Part shown: positions 44,076 to 56,282 of the stretch, in pieces | Position numbering within the stretch: the first letter of the stretch is position 1 | How the letters are laid out: each line of letters opens with the position of its first letter | Source: CAWHJN01 sp963829705 | GTDB taxonomy: Bacteria; Bacteroidota; Rhodothermia; Rhodothermales; BA12 | Assembly (NCBI GenBank): GCA_963829705.1 | Contig: CAWHJN010000003.1 | Span: forward strand, 62,001 to 126,000 | Direction of reading: 5' to 3' | DNA length: 64,000 nt | Position numbers and translations under genes: made by a program | The notes under the pieces: generated by a model | Databases searched by the model: none | What the model saw: only the letters and a program-made list of their open reading frames with translations | What the model was told of the DNA's origin: nothing

Positions 44076-46964
44076 TCAACGTACGACGGTGAGGGTTTGC
44101 GTCTGCGACTGCCCGGCGGCAACGAGGCGGACGAGGTAGACGCCCGAGGGCAGATCGTTTGTGTCGAGCGTGACGGCGTGCGTACCGGCGGCGAAGGGGC
44201 CATCGGCGAGCACGGCGACGTGGCGGCCCAGCGCGTCGAACACGTCGAGGTGCGCCTCGCCTGCCGTGGGCAGCGCGAACGTCAGCGACGCCTGCGCGCG
44301 GCTCGGGTTGGGGTACGCGGGCGAGAGCACGAGCGCGGTGGGCAGCGGCAGCACGGCGTCGTCCACATTCACGACGATGTTCGGCGGCGCGTAGCCCACG
44401 AATTTGCTCGTGTACAGCTTGAAGCCGCCGGGCGGCAGCGTGAGGGCGGCGTTCACGTCGGTGACCTGCACAGCCGTTCTGCCGAAGTACTCGAACCACG
44501 TGCCCGTCTGGTGAAACGCGGGCGTCACGGTGCGCTCTGCCACGTCGAAGTTGCCGACGACGACGACCTGCATCGTGTCGCGCGACAGCTTGATGCGCTT
44601 CGTCGCGGCGACGGTGCTCAGGTCCACCTGCGTGGCGGGGTCGGTGAAGACGTCGTACGACGTACGCAGCTTCAGGAGCGCGCTCCACGTCTGGTAGAGG
44701 GCGTAGCGCGACGAGTCGCTGCGGTAGGCCCAGCCGTCGTCGCGCACGCCGGTGCGGATGCCGGGGCAGCCGTCTTGCTCGGGCAAGCACTCGTCGTTGG
44801 CCGCGCCGTAGCCCAACTCGCCAAACTGCCAGACCATCTTGGGGCCGGGCAACGTGAAGAAGAACGCGCCCGCAGCTTTCATCCGGTCGAGTGCGGTGGC
44901 GGGATCTTTGACATCGTAGCCCATCGGGCCGGTGTTGCCGTACTGCGCGTTTTTCCGCATCAGCCGCTGCTCGTCGTGGTCTTCGAGGATCGAGACGGTG
45001 TTGGGCACCGAGAAGCCCTGACCGCCCGCGCCGAAGTACGCGCCCGCCGTGTTGCTCTTGCCGCCGTCGTGGTAGCCCATCGTGGCCTCGTTGAACGGCC
45101 CCATCATCTTGCGCCACAGCAGGAAGCCGGGGCGTCCCTCGTCGGTGCGGTAGGTGGCAAGCTGGCGCTCCTCGGTGAGGCCGGAGAGGTGCTCGAGGAT
45201 GAGGAGCGCGTCGGGCGCGTAGCTCCACACCTCGTCCGCCATGCGCGTAAGGTTGGCGATGCGGCTGGCGTCGTAGCTGTCCCACTGGCTCTGGCTGTTC
45301 AGGCAGCCGGTGCCGCACTGCGTGAAGCCCTTCGAGAGGTCGAATCGGAAGCCGTCCACGCCGAAGGTTTCGAGCCAGTAGCGGTTGGCGCGGTCGAGCC
45401 AGTAGCGCGTGGCGGGGCTGTCGTGGTTGAGGTCGTTGAAGACGTTGAAGGGGTGCCGCGCCGTCACGTTGGCGTACGGGTTGTCGGGCGTCGGCGGCGC
45501 GCTCGGGCTGCCCGTCGGACTCGCGTTCCACAGCCGCACGAGCGGACTCTGCCCCGTCGCGTGGTTGTAGACGACATCCAGAATCACGGCGATGCCGCGG
45601 CAGTGGGCTTCGTCCACGAGGCGCTTGAGGCTGTCGCGCGAGCCGTAATAGCTGTCGACGGCAAAGTGGAAGGCCGGGTTGTAGCCCCACGACAGGTCGC
45701 CGTCGAACTCGCTGACGGGCATCAACTCGATGGCCGTGATGCCCAGACGGTCGAGGTAGTCGAGCGTGTCGCGGAGTGCGTCGAACGAGTGCGCGTCTTG
45801 AAAATCGCGCAGCAGCAGTTCGTAGATGACGAGGTCTTGCGGGCGCGGGACGTTCGTACGTCTCCAGCGCACCGCTTCCGTCGCTCACACCTCTTGAAGC
45901 AGGTCGTCGTGTGGCAGAAACAGTATGCCAACGGGATGCTCCGTTCTTCCTGCCGGGTATCCTGTTTCTCCCGGGTTGACGATCTCCTCGCTGTATGGAT
46001 CGGCCACGCGAATGAGGCCGTCCACGAGGTACTGGAACCCATACTGACCGCCAGACATGAGATCTGGGAGTTCGATCCAGAAATACACGCTGTCGGCGTT
46101 GACCGAGTCGCGCTTCATGAGGTACGCCGGATCTACCTCCCAGTCGTTGAAATCACCCAGCACGTACACGTACTGTTTGTCCGGGGCGAACAGGCTCAGC
46201 GTTGCGCCTTCGCCTACGACGCCGTAGGTAATGCCGTCCTGCAACCCCTCCGGACGCTGCTCGTCGATCACGACGGGCGGAATCGTGCCGATGCTGCTCG
46301 TGATGACGCGGCCCCGGCTGTCGGTGGCGGTGATCTTAAAAAAGCTGCCGGGCGCGACGGGCGTGGGCAGCGTGTAACGGAACAGGCCGCTCTCGCCGTT
46401 CATGTGGAGGAAATACGGCAGCCCGTCACGCTCGACGCCGTTGACCTCGAACGTCAACGCGGTGATGACGGCGCTCGAAAAAATGCTGGCCGAGACGGCT
46501 TGAATGGCATCGGTGCCTTCCTGCTCGCGGGCGAGTTGAAACACCATCGGGTCGGCGACGGTGACCTGCGAGTCGTCGTTGTTGGCGGCCTTCTGCGGGT
46601 TGAGCGGGTCGGCGGTCCACACGAAGCCGCTCGCGCTGCTCTGGTTGGTGTTGGTGTGGTACTGGATTTTATAGTCGTACGCGCCGCCCACCTTCAGCCT
46701 TTTCGTGTACAGATACTCGCCCCGCCCGGCGTCGTAGGTCATGCGCGACGGGTGCGTGTTGGCGATGCGCGCTCCTTGCACGCCACTCACGTAGGGCTGC
46801 CCCCAATCGTTGAACGACCCCGGCAGAAACGCCTGCACGACGGGCGACGCGGGCGTGGCGGTGAGGTCGGGCAGGAAGCGGAACGTCACGTCGAGGCTGT
46901 CCTGGGCCTGCGCGGGCAGCGCCAGCAACGTGGCGGAAAGGGCGAGCAAGAGCAGCTTCGACAT
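44076..46964 (-). CDS. Secreted multidomain GH13 amylase with T9SS sorting domain, one frameshift
   Basis: About 962 residues. The signal peptide is followed by two starch-binding-like early-set domains (LPGSFNDWGQ near residue 45; LGDFNDWEVDPAYL near 255). The GH13 catalytic domain has VILDVVYNHATGQ, GFRFDLSKGFT, ILEHLS and LEDHDEQRLM. The Glu position is in LLILEHLSG. The last ~80 residues form a type A sorting domain (SPAYPNPSRAQASLTFALP ... GVYLVRLVAAGQ). The frame changes around 45875-45905, between GILFLPHDDLLQE and RWRRTNVPRPQDLVIYELLL. Exported by T9SS, probably to the cell surface. Confidence 0.9.
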
Positions 46965-47084
46965 ACGATTGAGAGGGAGAGTCAGAAGGAGAAACAGCCC
47001 CGCCATCCAGACCCGAAGCCTGCGGCAACGCGCCTCCGGGGAGGCCGCCGCCGCAGGCTTCGCGGGTCTGTCAGGCGTGCCGGG

Positions 47085-48727
47085 TTAGCGGACGAGCACC
47101 ATCTGGCCCGTCCGGGCCTGCGTGGCGGACTGCACCTGGTAGAAGTACATCCCTGCCGCGAGGCCGTCGCCGTCGAAGGTGACGGCATACGTCGAAGCGG
47201 CCTGGAAGGCATCCACAAGCGTCGCCACGACGCGGCCCGTCACGTCGTAGACGCGCACGGTCACGTGCTGCGCCTGCGGCAGCGCGTAGGTGAACGTCGC
47301 CTGCCCCGTGAACGGGTTGGGCTGCGCCGCGCTCACGGTGAAGCCATCGGCGGGAAGGCCGAGGTCTTCGATGGCCGTCGTGGCTTCGCCGCCGCGCCGC
47401 ACGACGGTCACCGTCAGCGAGTCGTTCGAGATGGCGATGTACGGATCGTAGACCGGACTGCGCTGGTGCCGCCAGGCAGGACGGGCCTTTCTGGTCAGTG
47501 AGCGGCCGTCTTCGGCGAACCGCGCCGAAGATGATCCGCACGCGTCCGTCGTTGTCGGCCGCCGCGCCGAAGTCGAAGTACGTGTCGCCCTGCACGACGG
47601 CCTCGTTGTCGAGCCCGTTGATGCCAAACTTGCCGATGATGGTGCGGCCCGTGCCGGGTGCGTAATCAAAGCTGATCGTGTAGAGCGAGTCGCCCGCCAT
47701 CGTGTCGCCGTTCTGCCCGTCGTCCTTGAGCTGGCGGCCCGTCGGGACGTTGCCCCACGGCCACGGGTCGAGGGTATCGAAGGCGTTGGCCGCCGGCCCC
47801 ATGATCACCAGGTTGTCGATGGTGTCGGCGGGGTCACCGCTCTGCGTGTCGAAGGGAAGGCGTCCGTTGTCCTTGAGGAAATACAGCGCCGGGCGCAGGT
47901 CGACTTCGACGGTCAGCGTCGTCGCCTCGGTGAACACCTGATCCGGGCCCACGTCGTTGTAATAGCGCGGCGACACTTCGATCTCGCGGTAGCCGTTGTT
48001 GTCCGTGTCGGTCTCGTTGCCGGTGATAACAAAAGTGCGGTTGTCGCCGCCCTCGTATCCGTTGGGAGCCGTCTCGCTGGGCTGGCCGATCACAAACTTG
48101 TAGCCAATCGTCCGCGTCTCGCCCGCTGCGGGGAGTTCGACATTGTCCCAGACCACCACGTTGCTGTAGAGATCCGGGTTGCTAAAGCCCTGGAAGAGCG
48201 TATCTGCCGACGTGTTCCAGCCGTTGATCTCGCCCGAGATCGTCACTACGTCCTCGGCAGGATCGAAGGTGGACTGCTTGAGCCGGGCAACGCTCATGTC
48301 GGCGGTAAAGGTGACCTCGTAGTTCGCCTTGTCGACGTTGCAGCCGTCGGTGTACGCTTTGTTGAACGTGGCGACGGGCAGCGTCTGCTCGGCGTCGGTG
48401 CCGACGGTGTACGAGCGGTTGCCGCCATTAACATAGTCCTCGTATTCGTTCGCGTAGAACTTGTAGGCGTAGGTCTTGCCCTGCTCCAGCTTGAGGGTAA
48501 TGTCGTAGACCTGGTTGGCGTCGGAGTCGGTGAGCCCGGTGCCCCCGGCCCAGTCGTTCATCTCGCCGCGTAGTTCGGCCACGCCCGTGGCCACGTCGAA
48601 GCGGCACTTGTAGATGGCGTCGAGAGGTCTACCCGGAAGGTGACCAGCGAGGAGTCTTGAGCCCACGCCGGGCTCGCGGCAGCGAGCCGGGCACGGCCAC
48701 GAGCAGCCATCTGGTAGCGTTTCTCAT
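47085..48727 (-). pseudogene. Starch-binding surface protein with T9SS sorting domain, frameshifted
   Basis: About 547 residues when joined. The signal peptide (MRNATRWLLVAV...ASPAWAQD) and mature start (SSLVTFRVDL) are split by frameshifts near 48690 and 48630. Two sandwich domains carry the NDW-type glucan-binding motif (LRGEMNDWAGGTG; ISGEINGWNTSADTLF), like SusE/SusF or CBM domains. A third domain contains SLYTISFDYAPGTGRTIIGKFG. A further frameshift near 47515 precedes the sorting domain (AAQPNPFTGQATFTYALP ... GMYFYQVQSATQ). No catalytic motif: it binds, rather than cuts, starch. Confidence 0.8.
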
Positions 48728-48807
48728 GAGGTTGAGAGGTTTAGGGTAGATGGAATCTAATGCCACAACAGTCCGGCGCATTCCGCCGGAGAAGGAAGAA
48801 GGTTGAA

Positions 48808-49820
48808 TCAAAATGTGACGCCAAGCGAGAACGTCTGCGGCGTGCCGAAGGCCTGCTCGCGGAAGCCGTAGTCCGCCATGAGGTTGAGCGTGTGCCGGCG
48901 TAGCGCAGCCCGAAGCCGCGGCCCAGCCCTGGTCGTCGCCGTAGGAGGCGAAGGCCTGACGGTAGCCGCCGCGCACGAAGAAGAGGTCGCGGAAGCCGTA
49001 CTCGGCCCCTACGTTGGCGCTCTGCGCGTTGTCGGCAGGGGCGAGGGCGTCCACGCCGACGGTCAGGCGCTGGTCGCCGAACTGCAGCACGTCCATCGCC
49101 ACGCCCACGCGGAAAGCGAGCGGCATGCGCCCACGCGTCTGTCGAAAGCGCCCGGCAGTTGCGCGGGTTGTTGCCCTCGACGTTGGGGTAGACGTCGATG
49201 GCGCGGCGAGGTCGCGCCCGTTCATCTGCATGTCGGTGCCGAAGTTGGTCATCGCCATGCCGATCTGCAAGCCGCGAAAAGGCGTCGTGTAGCGCACGCC
49301 GAGGTCGAGGGCCGCGCCGAGGCGGGAGTTCCAGATGCGTCTCGCTGCACGTACTTGACCGTGCCGCCGACGGAGAAGCGGTCGGTAAAGGCCCTCGCGT
49401 ACGAGACGCCGACGGCCAGGATCGTCGGCGTGAACGCTCGCCGGTGCCCTCGGGCAGTAGTCAATCGTGCGTACGTCGATTTCGCCGTAGCTGAGCGCGC
49501 AGAGCGAGAGCCGAGGTGGCCCGCGCCGCCGCCGTCGAAGCACGAAGCCGAGGTAGCTCAGCTGGGAATCGACGAGCCACGCCGTCGTCGAAAACTCGGC
49601 GTGCGTGCGTTTGCAGCGCCGTAATGGCGGCGGGGTTGTAGAAGAGGGCCGTCGGGCCGTCGGCGAGGGCCGTCTGCGTGTTGCCCATCGCCATGCCGCG
49701 CCCCCCCGCGCCGATGCCGAGAAACGAGGCGGCGGTGGTGCCCACTTTGTCCTGCGCCCGCACTGCGGCCCGAGCGGCACCAGCGCCGCGAGGGGGAGAG
49801 AGAGAAATCAGTCGTCGCAT
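48808..49820 (-). pseudogene. PorV/PorQ-family outer-membrane barrel, heavily frameshifted
   Basis: About 337 residues when joined. The mature start (DKVGTTAASFLGIGAGGRGM, then GNTQTALADGPTALFYNPAA) is the family signature of PorV/UPF0164 barrels. Barrel strands follow in shifted frames: TPTILAVGVSYARAFTDRFS, DLGVRYTTPFRGLQIGMAMT, LAFRVGVAMDVLQFG and NVGAEYGFRDLFFVRGGY. The end is QTFSLGVTF. At least five frame changes occur. PorV carries T9SS substrates at the outer membrane; this paralogue sits between T9SS-sorted genes of the starch locus and may serve them. Confidence 0.8.
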
Positions 49821-49839
49821 AGAGACGCTCCGCATGGGG

Positions 49840-52800
49840 TTACTTGATGAGCGCCAGCTTGCCCGTCTTCGACAGGCCGCCGGGGGCTTCGACGTGGTAG
49901 AAGTAGACGCCGTAGGCTACGTCGAGGCCCTCGCGCGTTTTGAGATCCCACGACACCGCGCCATCGTCGAGCCCGCCGTCGTGGACGAGCTCGCGCACGA
50001 ACTCGCCGCGTGCCGAGTAGACGCGAACGACGGCCCGCGCGGCAGGTGGATAAAGTCACACGCCGCGGGCCGCGCCCGCTCGTCTGCGTCGGGGCAGCGG
50101 CGCTTCCCACGAGGCCGCGCCCACGTACGGGTTGGGCACCGCGGCAAGCGCTCCATCTGCGCCCGGGCCGCGTCGTTGATCGTCGACGCCTTGACGCCGA
50201 ACGTGTACCGGTCGGTGGTCGAGAACGGCTTGAGAACTCGAGGCGTAGCGGCCCCCGCCGGCGGGCTCACGAACACCCGGTCGTTGCGGGCGTCGGTGCG
50301 CACGGCGGCGACGGGCGCGAGCGCGCCGCCGACGGTTTCGTAGATAAAGATCGCCTCGTTGTTGCCGCCCGCGGCGTTGAGCGTCCGTCGCGGGTAGCTG
50401 GGCCTTCGAGAAAGGCGAACGGACGGGCGGCCTAGCGTGGTAGTTGACGACGGAGAACGACGTGTCTGACCACCGCCGGGGCGCGGCCGCGCGTGCCGAG
50501 CGTGATGCCGCCGATCGACTGCGACGGCTGCCCGAAGCGGATCTCGTAGTCGAACGGCTGCGGCGAGCCCGGGAACGCCAGGGAACTGCGTGATGGAGAA
50601 CGGCGACTGCACAAAGATGGTGTCGCCCTGTGTGCCGCCCGTATAGCCCGTCGCGTCGGGTTGAGGCGAAGCACGTCGTTGCGCAGGTCCATGCGCAGGC
50701 CGTCGAACACCGGTTCCCTCGGCGCGGGAAAGCGGAATGTCTTTGGCGAGGCCACGCCATCGCTCGCCGATACGGAGAACGCGTGGACCGTGGTTGTCGC
50801 CGCCGGGGTCGTTGAATGGTCACGGTGTAGCGCGCGTTGTCGGCGAGGGGGCGGGCGTCAAGGACTTCGACGAACACGTCGCCCGTACCCCTGTTGGCGT
50901 CGCCGGGCGAGATGGGCACGTCGAGGCCACCGCGCGTGAAGCCCGCCACGGGCGCGTTGGGCGTCACCTCGACGACGTTCGAGCCGGTGATCACGTCGCC
51001 TGTTTCGGTGACGGTGACGGCGAGGTTGTTCTCGGCGGGGTAAAATGCCTCGCTGCCCCGGTCGTAGGCTGCGAGTGCGTAGTAGTACGGCCTGCCGTTG
51101 TCCACGAGCGTATCCACAAAGGCGTGGCGCAAGCCGGTGTCGTCGCCCACGTAGTACGGCGTGCCGCGCGTGCGATCGACGAGGCGCTGGATTGACTTGA
51201 TAAACTCCTGCTGAATGCGTAGCGAGTCGTCTTTGCTGGTCGCCTCGCTGTAGTCCGGGTTGGTGTAGGCAGGCCAGAACCCGCCCGCCCGTTGGAGAGG
51301 TCGAACTGCGCGAAAGGCGCCATAAGGGCTTTCGTGCCCACTCCATCGGTGATCACGTCGGGGTCGCGGAAAAACGGGTCGGTGCTCTTGTAGAGCTTGT
51401 AGCCCTCAAAGTCGCGGCCCAGAATGGGGTCTTCGCTTTCCTCGGCGATGGTATCCCAGTAGAGCGTCACGCGACCATCGCCAGGCACTGCGCTGAGTGT
51501 CGGGCGATCGGGCGGGCGGGCAAACTGGTAGTTACGGTTGTAGATCTCCTGGATCGTCTGCGTGTTGTTGGTGATGTCCTGAAGATCGTTGCCGAAGACG
51601 AGAGCCATCGTGAAGCGGATCGTCTCGCCGGGTTCGAGGCGGAAATAGCCCGAGCCGAAGATGAAGTCGCCGTCGACGCCGCCCCGGCTCTGCTGCTGCT
51701 GGAGTTCAGCGTTGGTGGTAAAAAAGCCCGGATTGAGAGCGTCCCAGATGCGCTCGTCATTGTTCATCTGGAGCGCGCCCGGCGGCGTGAAGTAGTAAAA
51801 CGACGAGAGGCCCACCTGGTCGGACTCGCTCACGTCGAGGGCGTCGAAGCCGGGCTCGCCGGCGCTGGGCCTGCCGTCGCCCTCGCCCGCGTCGCCCGTG
51901 CCCGGCACACCGTCCGCGCCCACGTCGTCGGTCGAGGAGTTCCAGTCGTTGTCGTTGTCGATGCCGTCGTCGCGCCGCTCGTCGATCATGGGGTTCAAGA
52001 GGCCAAAGCGGACCGAGTCGGCGGTGGCGGGGGCGCGGCCCCGGACGGTGTTGCCGAAACCGACGTAGTTTTTGTAGCGCAGCGCAGGCAGGATCTGGAT
52101 GCCGCCCGCGAGCGTCTGCGCGCGGCGTGTGAAGTGGAGGTTCACGTCCTCGTCGACGATGCCGTCGAAGTCTTCATCCAGCAGGTTGCGCGTCGTCACA
52201 GTCACGTCTTCGAGCTGCCCACGAATGACGCTCGTGGACTCCTCGACAATCTGGCCGGGCATGAGCGTGACCGTGCGACCCTGGCTCGTGACCGTCGTGC
52301 CACTTGCTTCGAGGTAGACAATCGCGCGCGTGCCGTCCGCGCCGATGGTAACGATGGGGTCGCCTACGGCGAGCGTGCGCGGCAGAAAGTCGGTCTGCTG
52401 GAATGTGTTATCCTCTCCCGCGAGCGCGGGGTTGACGAACGTGCGGCCCGTGATGTCGCGGCCTAGGTCAGTCGTCGGGTCGCCGTCGCCGTCGTCGTCG
52501 ATGGCGTTGAGGGCATCGCCGGGGCTTTCGAGAAAGCCGTAGCCGACGTAGCCCACGTCCTGCCGCTCGTTGCCCGAGTTGTCGTTGTCGTACGAATAGA
52601 CGATGCGGTTGGCCTGGTCGAAAAAGGCGAGGTCGTCCTGGCTGTCGCCGTCACCGCCTGCGAGGGTGCCCACGGTGAGACCCACGCTCACGCGCGGGTA
52701 CGTCGTGGTGCTGGTGTTGGTGAGTTCGTAAAGAAAGAAGATGGCGTCTTGGGCCAGAAACTGGCTCCACTGGAGCGCGCGCACGCTCATCGCCAGGCCC

Positions 52801-53477
52801 AGCCCGTCGCGCGACGGGTCGGTGGCATCCGACTGGAAAAAGGGGAAGCGGGTGTTGAGTTCGGCGTTGTTGGCGTCGTCCACCCAGAAGTACGTCTCCA
52901 GGTCGGCATTGCGGATGCCACGCCCGAAGAACCCGTTCCACTGTGCGCGCCCCGTCGCCGGGTCGATCCAGTTGGGCTGGTCGGGCCAGCGGTCGGGCCA
53001 CGTGGCCGGGTCGGTGGAGAGCGCGATGCGCTCGTTGGGCTCGAGGGCGGCAAAGCCGGGCTTAGGCTCGAAGCCCCAGAAAATGTTGGGGTTCGTGGGC
53101 GGGCTGTTGGTGCCCGCGCGCGGCCCACGCACCGTCACGGCGTGGCGGACGAGCGTGTCGGGGATGCCATCGCCTGTCAGGTCGACGGGCACTTCAAGGG
53201 CCACCACGGGCAGCACGTCGCCCACGTAGAAGTCCTTCGAGCCTTTGGGCCAGTTGCCGCGCACCTCGCCCACGCCCGCGAGCAGGCCCGTGTTGAAAGA
53301 GGTGATGGCAACCTCGTTGCCGTCGAGCGTGGCTTTTTTCTCGAAGTCACGCCGCGAGCGCAGGCTCGGGTCGAGCAGGAAGCTCGGGATGTCGTCGCGC
53401 GTCTGCGCCGTGGCAGCAGGCGCGGCGAGGGCGGCCACCAGCAGGGCGGCACCGAGAAGACGGATGGAAAAGCGCAT
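49840..53477 (-). pseudogene. Large secreted protein with calcium-type Asp repeats and T9SS-like C-terminus, frameshifted
   Basis: About 1212 residues when joined. The signal peptide (LLGAALLVAALAAPAATAQ) leads a ~720-residue intact stretch (to about 51300). This contains Asp-rich loops of thrombospondin-3 type (IDDDGDGDPTTD, DEDFDGIVDEDVN, DDGIDNDNDWN). An Fn3-like domain (PTLSAVPGDGRVTLYWD) follows. After that the frame changes many times. The C-terminus reads GVYFYHVEAPGGLSKTGKLALIK, a short T9SS-type end. No enzyme motif. It lies between TonB receptor and PorV-like genes, a common neighbourhood for this kind of protein. Confidence 0.75.
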
Positions 53478-53518
53478 AAAGAGAGGGTGACAAGGGCGCG
53501 GTGCGCCTGGCAAAACCA

Positions 53519-56222
53519 TCAGAAGCTGACCTGGAGGCCGAGCACGACGCGGCGCGGCTCGCCGTAGAAATATGGGCGCTGGTACCAGCGGTCGAGCACG
53601 CTGGCATCGCCCTGGAAGGTGTTTTCATCCACGTTGCGTTGCAGCGAATACGTGGCCCGGCCCGTGTCGCCAAAGATGCCGTACTCGGTACGCACGTCGA
53701 AGACGTTGTCCGCGCGCGCAAAAAACTGCGCCTGCAAGCCACCGAGCTTCAGGTTGCGGTACACGTTGAGGTCGACGTTGTAAACGGACGGTTTCGTCTC
53801 GCTGTTGAGCGGGATGCGCCCGGGGATGATCTCGCCCGTCTGCACGGTCGACTGCGAAGGCGTGTAGGGCTCGCCGGAACCGTACGTGGCGATGACGCCG
53901 AAGCCCCACGCGCCTTTGGCGTCGTAGGACAAACTCACGTTGGCCGTGTGGCGCTGGTCCCAGCTGGTCGGCACGATCTGCGTTTCGATCTCGCCGCGCG
54001 CGGCGGCGGCGCTATAAGCCTGGCTGGGATCGCTCGCGTTGGCACGCGCCACCTGGAACGTGTAATCAAAGCTGGCGAAAAGGTCGGTGCCGATGCGCTG
54101 GTCGAAGCGCGCCACGAGGCCGCGCACAAAGCCGAAGTCGGAGTTGACGAGGCGCCCGTAGCGCGCGCTCGTGCCCCGAATGGTGAGCGGGTCGGTGGCC
54201 GTGCCCGTCAGGTTGCGGATGTCGCGGTAGTACGCCGTCAGTTCTACGGCGCTCGTGCGCGTGATCTCCTGCTTGAGCCCGATCTCGCCCGAGATGGTCT
54301 GCTCGGGCTTCAGGTTGGCGTTGCCGATGAGGCCGATGAGGCCCGAACCGCCCGATCCAAGCTGGAAAAACGGGTTCTGGTAGAGGTACGAAAACTGCGG
54401 CGTCTGGAAAAACTGGCCGTACGAGAAATGCACCACGCCGCCCGCGGTGATCGGAAAGGCCACGCCCAGACGCGGCGAAAGCTGCCACCGCGCCTCGGCA
54501 TCCTCGAAATAGGCGTCGGGCGTGTAATCAAGGTTTCCGTCCTGCCCCGTTAGGCGGCGCTCCAGAAACACAGCGTCGGGGTCGGTGGGGTCGCGCAAAA
54601 CGCGGCCGTTGGAATCGAAGTAATCCATCCGCACGCCGACGTTGATGACCAGACTGCCCAGCTCGATCTTGTCCTGCACGTACGCCGCCGCCTCGACGGG
54701 GCGGTACGTGTATGGGCCATTCTGTGCCACCTCGCGCGTGACGGGCTCGTTGGGGCGCGTCGTGACGGCCACGAACTCGTCGAGGTACGACAGCTCGTGC
54801 TGTCGCAACTCGACGCCTACCTTGGCGAGGTTGACGTTGTCGACCTGGCTCGTCAGGTCGGCTTTGACGAGCCACGTGTTCGTCGAGCGCTCGAAGCGCC
54901 CGTTGTTGGTGCCGCCTGCGCGAAAGCCTGCCGTGAGCTGCGCTTGAACTGAATCCGGTGAGGCTGTTGTCGAGATAGCGCTCATCGAGCGGATCGTCGT
55001 AGAGGCGGTCGTAAAAGGTGGTGTACGTGTTGGTCACGCCCAGGTCGAAAAACGTCCGGTTCGAGAGCGTCTGCGTGATCTTGGCGTAGGCGTTGCGGCT
55101 CGTCGAGCGGTTGTACGAGCGGATGTCCGGGATGAGCAGCAACTCGTAGCCCGCGCCCCGCCCGTCGTCCTGGCGCCAGAACACGTTGGCGGCGATGCGC
55201 GTGTTGCGGAGGGCGCGCCACGTGAGCTTGAACTGGCCGCTGAGGCGCTCGTACGGGTTGAAGCTGACGAGTGACGAGTCGCCCGAGCCGCCGGGGTTGA
55301 GCAGCGCCAGCCGCCCCTGGTCGTCGTAGCCGATGTCTTCGGGGCGGTAGACCTGCTGGCCCTGGAGGTAGCCGTCGTTGCCGAAGTAGCGGCCCGTGGC
55401 GAAAAACCACAGCTTACCAGGCACGACGGGGCCGGAAAAGTTGGCCTCGAGGTTGCGAACGCCCGTCGGGCTCACGTCGTCGATGCCGAGAAACAGGTCG
55501 GTGTCGGCAGAGAGGTAGTCGCCCGTCCAGGCGTTGACCGAGCCCGAGAACGTGTCGTCGCCGTCGCGCGTGACGATGTTGACGATGCCGGAGAGGGCCT
55601 GTCCGTACTCGGCGTTGAAGGCGCCCGTGACCACCTGGAGCTCCTCGACGGCGGTGTTCTCAACGCTCACGCCGAGGCCGCCGTTGTACACGTCGGTGAC
55701 GGGCAGGCCGTCCACCCAGTAGCCGACCTCGCCCAGCCGTCCGCCCCGGAAGTGCCCGTTGACGACGCCCGCCTGCAAGTTGACGATCTCCTGGAGGTTG
55801 TCCACGGGCGCGGCGCGGATCTCGGCACCGCCCACCACCGACGTCGTCGCCGTCAGGTCGCGCTGCACGAGCGGGCGCTCGGCGGTGATGACGACCTCCT
55901 CGCCCATCAGGCTCTCCTCGCGCAGCGTGAAGTCGATCTTCGTCGTCAGGTCGATCTGCACGCGCACGTTCTCGACGCGCTGCGTATTGAAGCCGACGTA
56001 CGAGGCCACGAGCGTGTACGTGCCGGGCCGCACGCCGATGATGACGTAGTTGCCGTCGATATCGGTGGCGGTGCCCTGCATGGTGCCCTCAATGAGCACG
56101 TTGACGCCGGGCAGCGACTCGCCGCCATCATCGGTGACGCGGCCCTGAATCTTGCCCGTCTGCGCCAGCGCCACGGCGGGCACGAGCGCGAGCGCGCAGA
56201 GCGAGAGAAAGCGGTGGATCAT
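53519..56222 (-). CDS. TonB-dependent receptor, one frameshift
   Basis: About 901 residues. After the signal peptide (FLSLCALALVPAVALAQ) comes a CarboxypepD_reg-like domain (IQGRVTDDGGESLPGVNVLI). The plug follows, with VVITAERPLVQRDLTATTSV, YWVDGLPVTDVYNGG and FNAEYGQALSGIVNIVTRDG. The barrel ends RRVVLGLQVSF. The frame changes near 54950. It is not of the SusC type (no partner SusD), but is placed first after lacI in the starch locus. It would import maltodextrin or another glucan product across the outer membrane; that substrate is inferred from context. Confidence 0.88.
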
Positions 56223-56282
56223 AAAAGGAGACGGGAAGCGTCGGAGTCGGTCAGAAATCCGGGGAAGGCCATCCAGGTGGCG

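Noticed and set aside
43809..47501. Plus-strand open frame of about 1230 codons opposite the amylase genes
   Set aside because: Shadow of the GH13 genes, whose catalytic motifs are clear on the minus strand.
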